From the NCBI GenBank assembly GCA_003222135.1, contig QHUM01000045.1:30015-94014 (forward strand): DNA of 64,000 bases. Reading direction: 5' to 3'. Below, one piece after another: positions 55,621 to 63,905 of this stretch. The notes beneath the pieces are model-generated. The model worked only from the letters and a program-made list of their open reading frames with translations. It was not told the DNA's origin and made no database searches. The DNA is from Gemmatimonadota bacterium (GTDB taxonomy: Bacteria > Gemmatimonadota > Gemmatimonadetes > Gemmatimonadales > GWC2-71-9). The translations under genes were made by a program, and so were the position numbers. Numbering within the stretch: the first letter of the stretch is position 1; every line of letters starts with the position of its first letter.

Positions 55621-57030
55621 TCAGCCTTCCCAGGGGACACTGCAGCCGTGCTCGACCTGGGAGATGACCCAGCGGAACTTGCCCGACGGCTCCGCCGGGA
55701 TGTCCTCTACCAACTCGACGTCGATCCGCATCCCCTCGCCCAGGCGCTGTCGCAGGCCGGCGAGCAGCGCGTCGCGATGCGCCGCGGTGAACGCGTCCGA
55801 CGCGACCAGTTTCAGGTGCAGGTGATCGCGGCTTTCCTGAATCAGCTGCGACTTCAAGAGCTGCGGGAACGGCTTGAAGGGGTGGGTCAGGACCGAGGGC
55901 GAGATATAGCGCCCGTCGGGAGTCGCCACGATGTCCTCCGCTTTGGTCGTGACCGGCGTGAGCCGCCCGAGCCCCCGACCGCACCGGCACCGCTCGGGCA
56001 AGAGCGCCGTCATGTCGCTCGTACGGTAGCGCAGCAGGGGCATGCCGCGATTCCACAGCGTGGTTCCGGTCAACCACCCGCGTTGCCCCGGAGGTACGGG
56101 CTCTCCGGCGTCGTCCACGACCTCAGCGATGCCGTATTCATCGAACAGATGCTTGCCCTCGTGAGCCTCACATTCCCCGGCGAACACGACGCGTTCCGCC
56201 AGGCCGTAGAAGTCGAAGATCGGACACTCGAACGCCGCGGTCAGCGCCTCCCGCTGTACCGCGTGGAGCGTTTCGGACGAGGAAAACACCGCGCGAAGCG
56301 GCAGCCGCTCTCCACGGCGCTGCAAGTAGGAGGCGAGGATGTAGAGCGTGGAGGGATAGCCTTCGAGGAACTGCAGCCGCCGGCGACGCATCTCCCGGAC
56401 GTACGCGCCCAAGTTCGACTCGCTCATGTGGAACGACGAAAACCAAAGTTGGCGGTGGAGATAGTTGGCCCGCCAGAAGGGTGGCCGCCGCGTGGCAATC
56501 GGCACCACCACCCGTCCGAGGAGCATCCCGCACCAATCCCGCCGCCCCATTCCCCCCCAGCGTTTCTGTCGCCAGTCAGCGACGTTGTTCGCGATACACA
56601 TCGCGCGATCGTACCACAGGCTGAGCGGTGAGCCGGTCGTGCCGCTGGTGTGCCCGTGGATCAAGGCGCTCGGCTCCCGGGTCAGAAGCGCCGGCCCGGC
56701 GGCGCGCAGCTCGGCCTTGGTCAGCACCGGCAGGCGGCGCAAGTCCTCCGGCCCGACGATCTGCTCGGGGCGCACGCCGCACGCGTCGAATCGCCGCCGG
56801 TAGAAGGGCAACTGGTCGTACGCGAAGCGCACCATGAGCTGCAGCCGCTGGGCCTGCCAGTCCCGCAACCGACCGGGCTCCCACCACTGACTCCGCTCCC
56901 ATTCCGACTCCAGCGCGTTGAAGACCGAGCCATAACGCTCGGCATGGATGCGCGCGGCGTAGGCGTTCAAAAAGACGGTCTGGAGCCAGCTCGGCGCGTG
57001 TTCATAGACCCGTTGCGCGAGCCCGCTCAT
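55621..57030 (-). CDS. CapK/PaaK-like adenylate-forming ligase
   Basis: 469 residues of the phenylacetate-CoA ligase family. P-loop ALIHGHTSGTTGSPLSLWYD, SSSETLHAVQREALTAAFECPIFDFYGLAER, YRTSDMTALLPERCRCGRGLGRL (a CxCG pair) and a C-terminal EDIPAEPSGKFRWV. Typical PaaK enzymes are about 430 residues. In capsule and EPS clusters such CapK proteins probably activate a carboxylic acid that is then put on the glycan, here perhaps by the FemAB-like or membrane transferases. Last gene of the seven-gene operon; ATG 57030 overlaps the upstream stop. Confidence 0.88.
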   Translation of the reverse strand: MSGLAQRVYEHAPSWLQTVFLNAYAARIHAERYGSVFNALESEWERSQWWEPGRLRDWQAQRLQLMVRFAYDQLPFYRRRFDACGVRPEQIVGPEDLRRLPVLTKAELRAAGPALLTREPSALIHGHTSGTTGSPLSLWYDRAMCIANNVADWRQKRWGGMGRRDWCGMLLGRVVVPIATRRPPFWRANYLHRQLWFSSFHMSESNLGAYVREMRRRRLQFLEGYPSTLYILASYLQRRGERLPLRAVFSSSETLHAVQREALTAAFECPIFDFYGLAERVVFAGECEAHEGKHLFDEYGIAEVVDDAGEPVPPGQRGWLTGTTLWNRGMPLLRYRTSDMTALLPERCRCGRGLGRLTPVTTKAEDIVATPDGRYISPSVLTHPFKPFPQLLKSQLIQESRDHLHLKLVASDAFTAAHRDALLAGLRQRLGEGMRIDVELVEDIPAEPSGKFRWVISQVEHGCSVPWEG

Positions 57031-57932
57031 AGGCAGCCGACCCGCTGGGCGCTGACCACGAGGTTGTCGATGTACCGCTCCTCTGCCGTCGCGGCGCCCG
57101 CGTTCCAGTAGTTCTCGACGAACAGGGTGTTGATGCCGTAATCGTTGTAGGATCCCAGCCAATTCAGCCCGCTCCGTTGCGCCTCCAGCACGTCGTCGAT
57201 CCACAATTCGAAAACACCGTTCGCCTGGCCGGGGTCGTTCAAGCGGACGTGGGCTTCGATGCAGCGCCAGACGCCGGCATTGGCGGTGGAGAAGATCGCC
57301 GTGCCACTGCGCGCAGCCCCCAGGAAGCGCAGGTGGGCGACGTCCCCATACCCCCTCGTCAGCAGATTCCCGAGGCTGTCCGTGCCGGACACGGGGTCGA
57401 GCAGGAGGTATTCCCGGTTGGAGGGCTGGTCACCGCTCCACACCGGTGCGATCATGGTCTGGGCCCAGGCCGAGTTCGCCAGGATCTGCACGCGAGACAG
57501 TTTATCTCCGCCGCCGCCGGTCCAGCCCGCCTGGTTTTTCAGGTAGAGCCGCCAGTACACCTCGCGGTATTTCGCCGTCCCCGCGTCCACCGGTCTGATC
57601 CCGGCCTGCGGCGTGGCACCGAAGGCGAGGTGGAGCGACCCTGCCGAGACTTGCCCCCCGGTCCACCGCGCGCGCATCCCCGTGGACCCATTCAAGCCTG
57701 CACCGCGGACGCGAGCGAACCCGGCACTATCGTATTCGAAGTACCGGCCGAGGCGGTCCGACTCGAAATCGTCGCACCAGATCCAGGCCGCTTGAAGCGA
57801 ACCGCACTCCCCCCCCACAGGGATGTTCGACCCGGAGGCCTCGTGCCGACAGGTTCCCAGGAGACCCACCGCTGCCAAGGGCGTCCAGACACGCAAGGCG
57901 CGTCGCACGCGCCAAACCCCGAACGGCCTCAT
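57027..57932 (-). CDS. Secreted ConA-like/polysaccharide lyase-like protein
   Basis: 301 residues. A signal sequence ends LLGTC (possible lipoprotein, with a non-canonical Thr before Cys). The body is beta-rich with WCDDFESDRLGRYFEYDS, YREVYWRLYLKNQAGW, WRCIEAHVRLNDPGQANGVFELWIDDVLEA and YIDNLVVS, the style of concanavalin-like heparin- or alginate-lyase folds. More distant from the three-member paralogue family, but probably the same superfamily. ATG 57932 is chosen because it overlaps the GT39 stop (ATGA). Likely acts on, or binds, the exported polymer. Confidence 0.78.
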   Translation of the reverse strand: MRPFGVWRVRRALRVWTPLAAVGLLGTCRHEASGSNIPVGGECGSLQAAWIWCDDFESDRLGRYFEYDSAGFARVRGAGLNGSTGMRARWTGGQVSAGSLHLAFGATPQAGIRPVDAGTAKYREVYWRLYLKNQAGWTGGGGDKLSRVQILANSAWAQTMIAPVWSGDQPSNREYLLLDPVSGTDSLGNLLTRGYGDVAHLRFLGAARSGTAIFSTANAGVWRCIEAHVRLNDPGQANGVFELWIDDVLEAQRSGLNWLGSYNDYGINTLFVENYWNAGAATAEERYIDNLVVSAQRVGCL

Positions 57933-59371
57933 GACGCGGCTGCGCCCGGTCCGGCGCATCGGTACAGGTCGACCCGATACACACGGTAGTCAAACCGCGG
58001 CCGCTCCGACCGCAAGACTTGACGGCAGTGTGCGAACAGCCAGCCCTCGAGCCCCGGAGCGTCGGCCACCAGGCCGTTCCGGTGGTAGGGAGCGATCACC
58101 CACAGATTGTCGACACCGGCGAGCCAGTTGCTCAAAGTGTCTACGCTTGAGGGCAACTCACGGTACGACAGATCTGGGGCGTAATGCCGCGCCACGATCG
58201 CGGGCGAACCGACCAAGAGACCCCCCCCCCGCCCACCGGCGCTCCGGACGTACGTGTAGGCCGGTCGATAATCGAAGCGCGTGCCGTCGGAGAGGTGCGA
58301 CGCCATCCCGGGCAGAACGGCCGCAACGAGGACCGCAGTCGCTCCCAGGGCGAACGCTCGCCCCCCGCGGGTGAGCGACTCGCTGAGGCGCTGCACCGCG
58401 CCGCCGGCGGTCACGAAGACGAGCGGGAGCATCGCAGTCGCGTAATCGGCGTAGACGGCCGTCCGCAGCGACGCAGCGAATAGCAAGAGCATGGTGGACG
58501 ACCCGCCGCCCAGGGCGAGCGCCGCCCAACGCCGGTCGCCACTCGCCCGCGGGGCCAAGAGCAGCAGCAGCGCCCCCAGCAGGGCCGTCACAACGATGAC
58601 CGGATCGAGCCATTGTACGATCGCCGGCACGAGGGTGAGCGTGGCGCTCATCCCACGCGACTCCTTGTTCTGTAGCGCGGCCCGGCCGCCGGTCGCCTGC
58701 AGCGCGATCCATCCCAACGCGATCGTCGCAAGAAACGGGACCCACAACGTGCTCCAGGCGGTCCGCGTCGGCCAGCGCCAGCCCAGCGCACCGTCGGGCC
58801 CGACCAGTGCCAAGCCGAGGACCACACCGGTCAAAGGAAAGAGGAAGGTGGGGTGCGTCGCCACCCCGGCGACGAGCGTCAGCAGCGCGAGCGCGTAGCT
58901 CCGCCGTCGATCCGCCGCCGTCGCTTCGAGCAGCAGCAGCGTGGCCAGGGCGGCAAGCAGATAGATCAGCGTCCAGTAGCGGGCAAACTGGCTCTCGTAC
59001 AACAGCCACGGCGCCACTGCCGCCAGCAGGGCGGCCACCCCGCCGGCGACCGGGCCGAACACCCGGCGTCCCAAGTTCCACGTGACCCACAAGCCCAACA
59101 GCGCGAAGACGACGGGCAGCAACCGGAGGAAGGCGGCCGTGGGGTCGTGCAGCGGCAGCAGCAGGTGCTGCAGCAGGTAGTACAGCGGCCGCCCGCGGAT
59201 GCCCGGTCCGCCGGCTGCAGCCGCCCGGGCGCCCAAGTCCAACGCGTCGCGCAGCGTGTACAGCTCGTCTTCCTCGAGCGGCCGAGCGCCCAATTGGTAG
59301 CACCGCAACACGGCGCCGAGTGCGACTATCCCCGCCACCATGACGGTGGTCTCGGTCCGCCCGGTCTTCAA
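57929..59371 (-). CDS. GT39-like membrane glycosyltransferase (ArnT/PMT type)
   Basis: 480 residues with about 10-12 TM helices. The first periplasmic loop has PLEEDELYTLRDALDL, with the acidic motif expected of GT39/GT83 polyprenyl-phosphate-sugar transferases, then GRPLYYLLQHLLLPL. It would transfer a sugar from a polyprenyl-phosphate donor, probably made by one of the two GtrB-like GT2 enzymes upstream, to a glycan or lipid outside the membrane. A C10 tract (58221-58230) codes RGGGL near the C-terminal soluble part. TTG start at 59371 (TTGA overlap); ATG 59341 is the alternative. Confidence 0.85.
   Translation of the reverse strand: MKTGRTETTVMVAGIVALGAVLRCYQLGARPLEEDELYTLRDALDLGARAAAAGGPGIRGRPLYYLLQHLLLPLHDPTAAFLRLLPVVFALLGLWVTWNLGRRVFGPVAGGVAALLAAVAPWLLYESQFARYWTLIYLLAALATLLLLEATAADRRRSYALALLTLVAGVATHPTFLFPLTGVVLGLALVGPDGALGWRWPTRTAWSTLWVPFLATIALGWIALQATGGRAALQNKESRGMSATLTLVPAIVQWLDPVIVVTALLGALLLLLAPRASGDRRWAALALGGGSSTMLLLFAASLRTAVYADYATAMLPLVFVTAGGAVQRLSESLTRGGRAFALGATAVLVAAVLPGMASHLSDGTRFDYRPAYTYVRSAGGRGGGLLVGSPAIVARHYAPDLSYRELPSSVDTLSNWLAGVDNLWVIAPYHRNGLVADAPGLEGWLFAHCRQVLRSERPRFDYRVYRVDLYRCAGPGAAAS
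58221..58230. repeat. C10 homopolymer tract inside the GT39-like gene
   Basis: Ten consecutive C on the plus strand (G10 in the coding strand). Long G runs are prone to slippage and also to sequencing error; the frame is open with this length. Confidence 0.95.
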
Positions 59372-59976
59372 GATTTGCGCTCGTTTACGACAAACGTCGG
59401 GGACAAGGCGCCCACGCCCCGCCTGATGGTCAGTTTCAACACCGCGTACGGGAAGTACCCGTACAACACTGCACCCGGGAACAACGCCCGCATCCGCGAG
59501 ACATCAAAGAAATGGAGATGGTCCCGACGCTGGATGCGGCGCGGCGTCAAGCCGAAGAGGGCGATGAATCGGAACAACAGGCAGTAGCTGTTCGGGGTCG
59601 TCAGAATGAGTTGGCCACCCGGCCGGAGCACGCGGCGGAACTCCCGCGCGGCGAAGCCCGGATCGGCGAGGTGCTCCAAGACTTCGCTGCACCAGATCAG
59701 GTCGAAGGATCCGTCTGGAAAGGGCAACGCCTTGTTCGCATCGACCAGTTGACATTTGTCGTAGACGCACTCGACATCGATCGACGTGACGATGTATCCG
59801 CGGCGCTCGAGCCAACGACTCTGGTCTCCTTCGCGGCACCCGACGTCCAAAGCCGTTCGTCCTGCACCGGGCGGCACGAGCTCTAGGGCGACGTGTTTCC
59901 CCTTCGTGGTGGCGCGCCGGGTACCCTGCCCGAGATCGAGCGGCAGGTGCTGCTTCACCCATTCCAGCAGAGACAC
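59368..59976 (-). CDS. SAM-dependent methyltransferase (type 11-like)
   Basis: 202 residues. Motif I TALDVGCREGDQSRWL, VTSIDVECVYDKCQLVDA, FDLIWCSEVLEHLADPGFAAREFRRVLRPGG and ILTTPNSYCLLFRFIALFG are clear Methyltransf_11 features. GTG start at 59976, with a good purine-rich ribosome site (AAGGGAAG) just upstream. It probably methylates a sugar or lipid-linked intermediate. Confidence 0.88.
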   Translation of the reverse strand: MSLLEWVKQHLPLDLGQGTRRATTKGKHVALELVPPGAGRTALDVGCREGDQSRWLERRGYIVTSIDVECVYDKCQLVDANKALPFPDGSFDLIWCSEVLEHLADPGFAAREFRRVLRPGGQLILTTPNSYCLLFRFIALFGLTPRRIQRRDHLHFFDVSRMRALFPGAVLYGYFPYAVLKLTIRRGVGALSPTFVVNERKS

Positions 59977-59984
59977 GTCTTCCC

Positions 59985-60911
59985 TTAGGCCCCGAGTCCG
60001 CGCAGCGCGAACAGCAGGCCGCCGATCCCGGCGACGGCCATGACGCAGAGGAAGTACAGGAGGCCGTAGGCCACGGCGTGCGCTGCCGGAATCCCCAACG
60101 GCGCCAGGAGCAACAGCCACGCCCCTTCGCGCACACCCAGGCCGGAGATGGTGACGGGTGCCATCGCACACAAGCTCACGAACGGCACCGCGAACAGCAG
60201 GAATCCGAGCGACAGACGCCACGCCAGACCTTGCCCCAGACCCGCCCAGACGAGGATGTAGGCCGCCTGGACGGCGAGCCCGAGGCCCATCGCTTTGATC
60301 ACCGCGGCGGGGGACTTCACGAAGGCCAGGGTGAGGTGGCGAGCCTGTGCCACCGCCGATCGGACGGAGGCGGAGCGCCGCAACACCACGACAACGAGTG
60401 CCAGCCCACCGACGGCGGCGGCCGCTGCCAGCGCCAGGACGGGAGTCGCGGGACGCTTCCATGCGACCTGCTTCGCCAGCTGCGCGACCGAGCTCGTGTC
60501 CACGAACATCCCGACCGCGCAATAGAACACCAGGGCCAATACCCCCACCACCCGGTCCAGCAGGACGCTCGCGACCGCTAAGCCGGCGTCACCACGCCGC
60601 CGCGCCGACGCCGCGGCCGCGCGAACGGTGTCGCCGCCGACCGACGTGGGCAGGAACAGACTGAAGAACAATCCGATTAGATAGAGCCGGAACAGGTAGC
60701 TCCACGCCGGCGCGCTGGCGCCGAGGATCACGCGCCAGCGCAGCGCCGCAAGCGCCTGCGCGACTGCCAAGAGACCGATCGCCGCGAGCACGCCCAGTGC
60801 GAGTCGGGGGCCCACCTGGATGCTCAGCTCGTGCAGGTCGGCTCGCCGCACGACCCAGGCGAGCAGCGCCGCCCCAATCCCGAGCCGGAGCCAGACGCCC
60901 ACGCGCCTCAC
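59985..60911 (-). CDS. Lysylphosphatidylglycerol synthase TM-region/flippase-like membrane protein
   Basis: 308 residues with 7-8 TM helices. LFRLYLIGLFFSLFLPTSVGGDTVRAAAASARRRGDAGLAVASVLLDRVVGVLALV and APVTISGLGVREGAWLLLL are hallmarks of the UPF0104/AglD (PF03706) family, often next to GtrB-type GT2 genes and proposed to flip lipid-linked sugars. GTG start at 60911 overlaps the GT2 stop (GTGA). There is no catalytic synthase domain. Confidence 0.88.
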   Translation of the reverse strand: MRRVGVWLRLGIGAALLAWVVRRADLHELSIQVGPRLALGVLAAIGLLAVAQALAALRWRVILGASAPAWSYLFRLYLIGLFFSLFLPTSVGGDTVRAAAASARRRGDAGLAVASVLLDRVVGVLALVFYCAVGMFVDTSSVAQLAKQVAWKRPATPVLALAAAAAVGGLALVVVVLRRSASVRSAVAQARHLTLAFVKSPAAVIKAMGLGLAVQAAYILVWAGLGQGLAWRLSLGFLLFAVPFVSLCAMAPVTISGLGVREGAWLLLLAPLGIPAAHAVAYGLLYFLCVMAVAGIGGLLFALRGLGA

Positions 60912-61924
60912 GACTCGGCAGGTGGGACGAGGGCTGCCGGCGTGAGCCGGTAGCTCCGCCGGTGCAGTGCGCTGAAGTGAACGATGATCTCCCCGACGAG
61001 GCCGAGCGCAGTGGCCTGCACGCCTAACACCACGAGCAGGACGGCCAGCAGCAGGAGCGGCCGGTCGGCAAGCCCCTTGCCCTGCAAGCGCTGTATCAGG
61101 AGCAGCAGGAGGAGCGCTGCCCCGGTCAGCGACACCGCACTCCCCACCAGTCCAAAGAAGCGGAGCGGCTTCTCGGTGAAGCGGACGAGAAAGTAGAGGC
61201 CCAGGACGTCGATGAGACGACGCAGATACGTGCCGGGTCCATACACCCGCGACCCCCGATCCGAGGCGTGTTGCTGGGCGGCGATTTCCTCGACGCGGTA
61301 TCCATGGCGCGTGGCCAAGATCGGCAGGAACCGCAGGAAGTCGCCGTGCAGGGGAAGCTGCTCCAGGACTTCCCGCCGCACCGCTTGGACTCCACAGCCC
61401 AGGTCGTGAAACCGCGTTCCGGTCGCTGAGCGAAGCAGCACATGAAACACCTGGGCCTGCAGCCGATTGAACCACGGATCGCGTCGCGGGGATCGCGTGG
61501 CGACGACCAGATCCGCCCCGGCGGCGATCCGGTCGACCAGCACCGGTAAACAGGCCGCCTCGACCCGCCGGTACGCCGGCAGGGTCACGACGATCCCGCC
61601 TCGGCAGTGGGTGATTGCCGCGCGCAGCAGCGACGACTCTCCCAACGCCTGTCCCGCTACGAGAGCCCGAACCGGCGCGCCTTGCGCGGCCAGCTCCGTC
61701 ACCGCCTTGGCGTGAGACCGGTGCCAAGGCTCCAGCGCGAACACCAGCTCGAACGCCCGACCCATCGCGGCGAGGGGCGCGGCGAACTCGCGATACAAGC
61801 CGACCAGATCATCGGCTCGTTCGCTCACCGGCACGATGACGGACACCGCCACGGCGTTGTCCTGGCTCCGTGCGTCTCGAGCGCCCGACCGCGGGGTCAC
61901 GGCGGCTCCCACCAGCGTCGTCAT
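60908..61924 (-). CDS. GtrB-like polyprenyl-phosphate glycosyltransferase (GT2), divergent
   Basis: 338 residues. GT-A domain VSVIVPVSERADDLVGLY; the usual DDGS is replaced by ALEPWHR, and QNGDLQ-type motifs by VTLPAYRRVE, so it is divergent and may be inactive or use another donor. FHDLGCGVQAVRREVLEQLP is conserved, and two or three C-terminal TM helices follow (GLVGSAVSLTGAALLLLLLI, LLLLAVLLVVLGVQATALGLVGEII). Lies next to a canonical paralogue. ATG 61924 overlaps the upstream stop. Confidence 0.87.
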   Translation of the reverse strand: MTTLVGAAVTPRSGARDARSQDNAVAVSVIVPVSERADDLVGLYREFAAPLAAMGRAFELVFALEPWHRSHAKAVTELAAQGAPVRALVAGQALGESSLLRAAITHCRGGIVVTLPAYRRVEAACLPVLVDRIAAGADLVVATRSPRRDPWFNRLQAQVFHVLLRSATGTRFHDLGCGVQAVRREVLEQLPLHGDFLRFLPILATRHGYRVEEIAAQQHASDRGSRVYGPGTYLRRLIDVLGLYFLVRFTEKPLRFFGLVGSAVSLTGAALLLLLLIQRLQGKGLADRPLLLLAVLLVVLGVQATALGLVGEIIVHFSALHRRSYRLTPAALVPPAES

Positions 61925-62874
61925 CGCAGCTCCTCACGCAACAACGGAGGTTGCTCGGGCTCGACGGCTTCCCGTGCGGAAACAACACCTTCGGCGATCA
62001 GGCCCAGGATCAGGAGATAGCATCCCAAGCCGAACCACAGCAAAGCGGCCCCGGGGAATATGAGGGCGTGCGCCTTTACCGGACGGAACCACAACATCGC
62101 CACCACGGTCGCGAGCGCGAAGGCAAATCCCAACGCCGTCGCCCCTGCCGCGGCGAGGCCGAACATCCAGAGTGGCCGATCCCGAAACGATCGGATCATC
62201 TTCACGGTGAGCAAGTCGGCCGCCACTTTTAGAATGCGCGACAAGCCGTACTTGCTGGATCCATGGAGGCGCGGATGGTGCTGCACCGGAAGTTCAGTGA
62301 TGCGGGCCGCGGCGACGGCCGCGGCCAGGGCGGGTATGAACCGGTGCATGTCCGAATACAGCCGCACGCGCTCCAACAGCTCCCGGCGATATGCCTTGAG
62401 CGAGCAGCCGTTGTCGCGAATCGCCACGCCGGTGACCCACCGGATCAGCCGGTTCGCCACCCAGGAGGGGACCTTTCGGGTAACCAGCTTGTCGCGACGC
62501 CGCACGCGGTAACCAGCGACCAGGTCGTATCCCTCTGCGAGTTTGGCCACCAGCCGCGGGATGTCCCGTGGATCGTTTTGCAGGTCTCCGTCCATGCTCA
62601 CGACGATCTCCCCGCGCGCGTGATCGAAGCCCGCCTGCATCGCAGTCGACTGCCCGTAGTTCCGGGCGAGCGGGATCATGCGAACACGTGCGTCGGCAGC
62701 CGCCAAGGCGCGGATCACCTCTCCCGTCCGATCCGAGCTACCATCGTCGACCAGGATTAACTCCCACGTTCCCGATGCCGTGAGGGCATCGCGCACGGCC
62801 TGCACGAGGACGGGAGCATTCCCTTCCTCGTTGAAGACCGGCACAACAACCGAGATGAATGGCGTGGGTTCCAT
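61921..62874 (-). CDS. GtrB/DPM1-like polyprenyl-phosphate glycosyltransferase (GT2)
   Basis: 317 residues. Canonical motifs: ISVVVPVFNEEGN, LILVDDGSSDRTGE, RNYGQSTAMQAGFDHARGEIVVSMDGDLQNDP, GYRVRRRDK and a C-terminal pair of TM helices. It makes polyprenyl-phosphate-sugar from a nucleotide sugar at the cytoplasmic face, the likely donor for the GT39-like enzyme of the same operon. First gene of the seven-gene operon. ATG 62874 (MEPTPFISV) is preferred over ATG 62904, which would overlap the sigma-54 promoter. Confidence 0.93.
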   Translation of the reverse strand: MEPTPFISVVVPVFNEEGNAPVLVQAVRDALTASGTWELILVDDGSSDRTGEVIRALAAADARVRMIPLARNYGQSTAMQAGFDHARGEIVVSMDGDLQNDPRDIPRLVAKLAEGYDLVAGYRVRRRDKLVTRKVPSWVANRLIRWVTGVAIRDNGCSLKAYRRELLERVRLYSDMHRFIPALAAAVAAARITELPVQHHPRLHGSSKYGLSRILKVAADLLTVKMIRSFRDRPLWMFGLAAAGATALGFAFALATVVAMLWFRPVKAHALIFPGAALLWFGLGCYLLILGLIAEGVVSAREAVEPEQPPLLREELR

Positions 62875-62888
62875 GCGAGGCCGCAGGC

Positions 62889-62910
62889 GCAACGAGCATG
62901 CCACGTGCCA
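62889..62910 (-). promoter_or_regulatory. Two overlapping sigma-54 (-24/-12) elements before the seven-gene EPS operon
   Basis: On the minus strand, TGGCATGCTCGTTGC (62889-62903) fits TGGCAYR-N4-TTGC at every fixed base. A second element, TGGCACGTGGCATGC (62896-62910), has one mismatch and is offset by 7 bases. Predicted starts are about 62878 and 62885, only 4-11 bases before ATG 62874, so the mRNA would have a very short leader. Confidence 0.7.
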
Positions 62911-63000
62911 GCGGCTCGCTCACCCTTCTGCGCGGGCGGAGAGACAAAGCTTGCTGTGGCGCGCATGCCACACCGGCGGCGGGTTGTGTCGCGGCCCGAC

Positions 63001-63813
63001 CTACCAGCCCGGAGTTCGCTCCCAGATCCGAATCCGGCCCCACCACACGGACATCGGCTCCTCCGGTCCCTGGTTCAGGTTGCGCCCCAACGCCACGCCA
63101 TAGATGTCCGTGGCATCGATCACCACAGTGGCAAACGATTTGATGAGTCTGCCGTCCAAATAAAACCGCGCCGCCCCGTCCGGCACGCCGCGCGCCGAAG
63201 ACACCTTGAAGTACACCCGATACTGGTGCCACAGCCCGTCCCAGACCGCCGTGGCGCCCGGCACGACTTTCGGTGGCGTACCGCCGTCGCCCTGCTCGTC
63301 AAACGGGATGCCGAAGGTCCACCCACTCCCGCCGGTGCCGACGTTCAGGTTGAAGCGCGACCCACCGTGGGTCCGCCCGAGGATGAACTTGTATTCCGCA
63401 CCGGACCTGCAGCCCCAGGTGCGTGGGGCCATCGTATGGAAGTTTGCGGAGAACCGCGCATACGCTTCGACCCACACCTCCCGCACGGCGCGCGGCAGAT
63501 CGATGTTCCGGCCGATCGTGTAGTCGTGACAGCGGTTGGCTAGATCGTTGCTGCGATCCGGGAAGGTGAACCGCATGCTACTGCGCGACGTCCCGTAGCC
63601 GCTCGTGGTGTCGAGCGCGATGCGGGCCGTGCCCTCATCCTCGGGGACGGAGTAGAACCCGCGACGATTCGCCAGCAAGTCGCTCGTGCCGGCGTACGAC
63701 GAGAAATCCTCCTCCACCCACGGGGCCGCTGGCTCCAAGCCGGTGGACGTAAGCGGGACGGTCGCGGCCAACAGGAGTGTGGCCGTGGCGGTAACCTGCG
63801 CGGCGACGTTCAT
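63001..63813 (-). CDS. Secreted concanavalin-like protein (paralogue 2)
   Basis: 270 residues with a signal peptide (MNVAAQVTATATLLLAATVPL) but no polyproline linker. The mature domain aligns almost end to end with the 51277-52176 protein: EDFSSY, GFYSVPEDE, TSGYGTS, FTFPDRS, RCHDYTIGRNI, WGCRSGAEYKFILGR, PFDEQGDGG, VWDGLWHQYRVYFKVSSA, DIYGVALGRNLNQGP, WWGRIRIWE. A likely extracellular glycan-binding or glycan-cleaving protein of the EPS system. It lies about 130 bases upstream of the sigma-54 driven operon in the same direction. Confidence 0.82.
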   Translation of the reverse strand: MNVAAQVTATATLLLAATVPLTSTGLEPAAPWVEEDFSSYAGTSDLLANRRGFYSVPEDEGTARIALDTTSGYGTSRSSMRFTFPDRSNDLANRCHDYTIGRNIDLPRAVREVWVEAYARFSANFHTMAPRTWGCRSGAEYKFILGRTHGGSRFNLNVGTGGSGWTFGIPFDEQGDGGTPPKVVPGATAVWDGLWHQYRVYFKVSSARGVPDGAARFYLDGRLIKSFATVVIDATDIYGVALGRNLNQGPEEPMSVWWGRIRIWERTPGW

Positions 63814-63905
63814 GATCAGCCACGGATATACCCCACAGCCTGTCTCAGCGTCTGCGGCGCGGTCGCAACGGAGCCGCGTGCGTCACGCCGATTCTCGCCT
63901 ACGTA

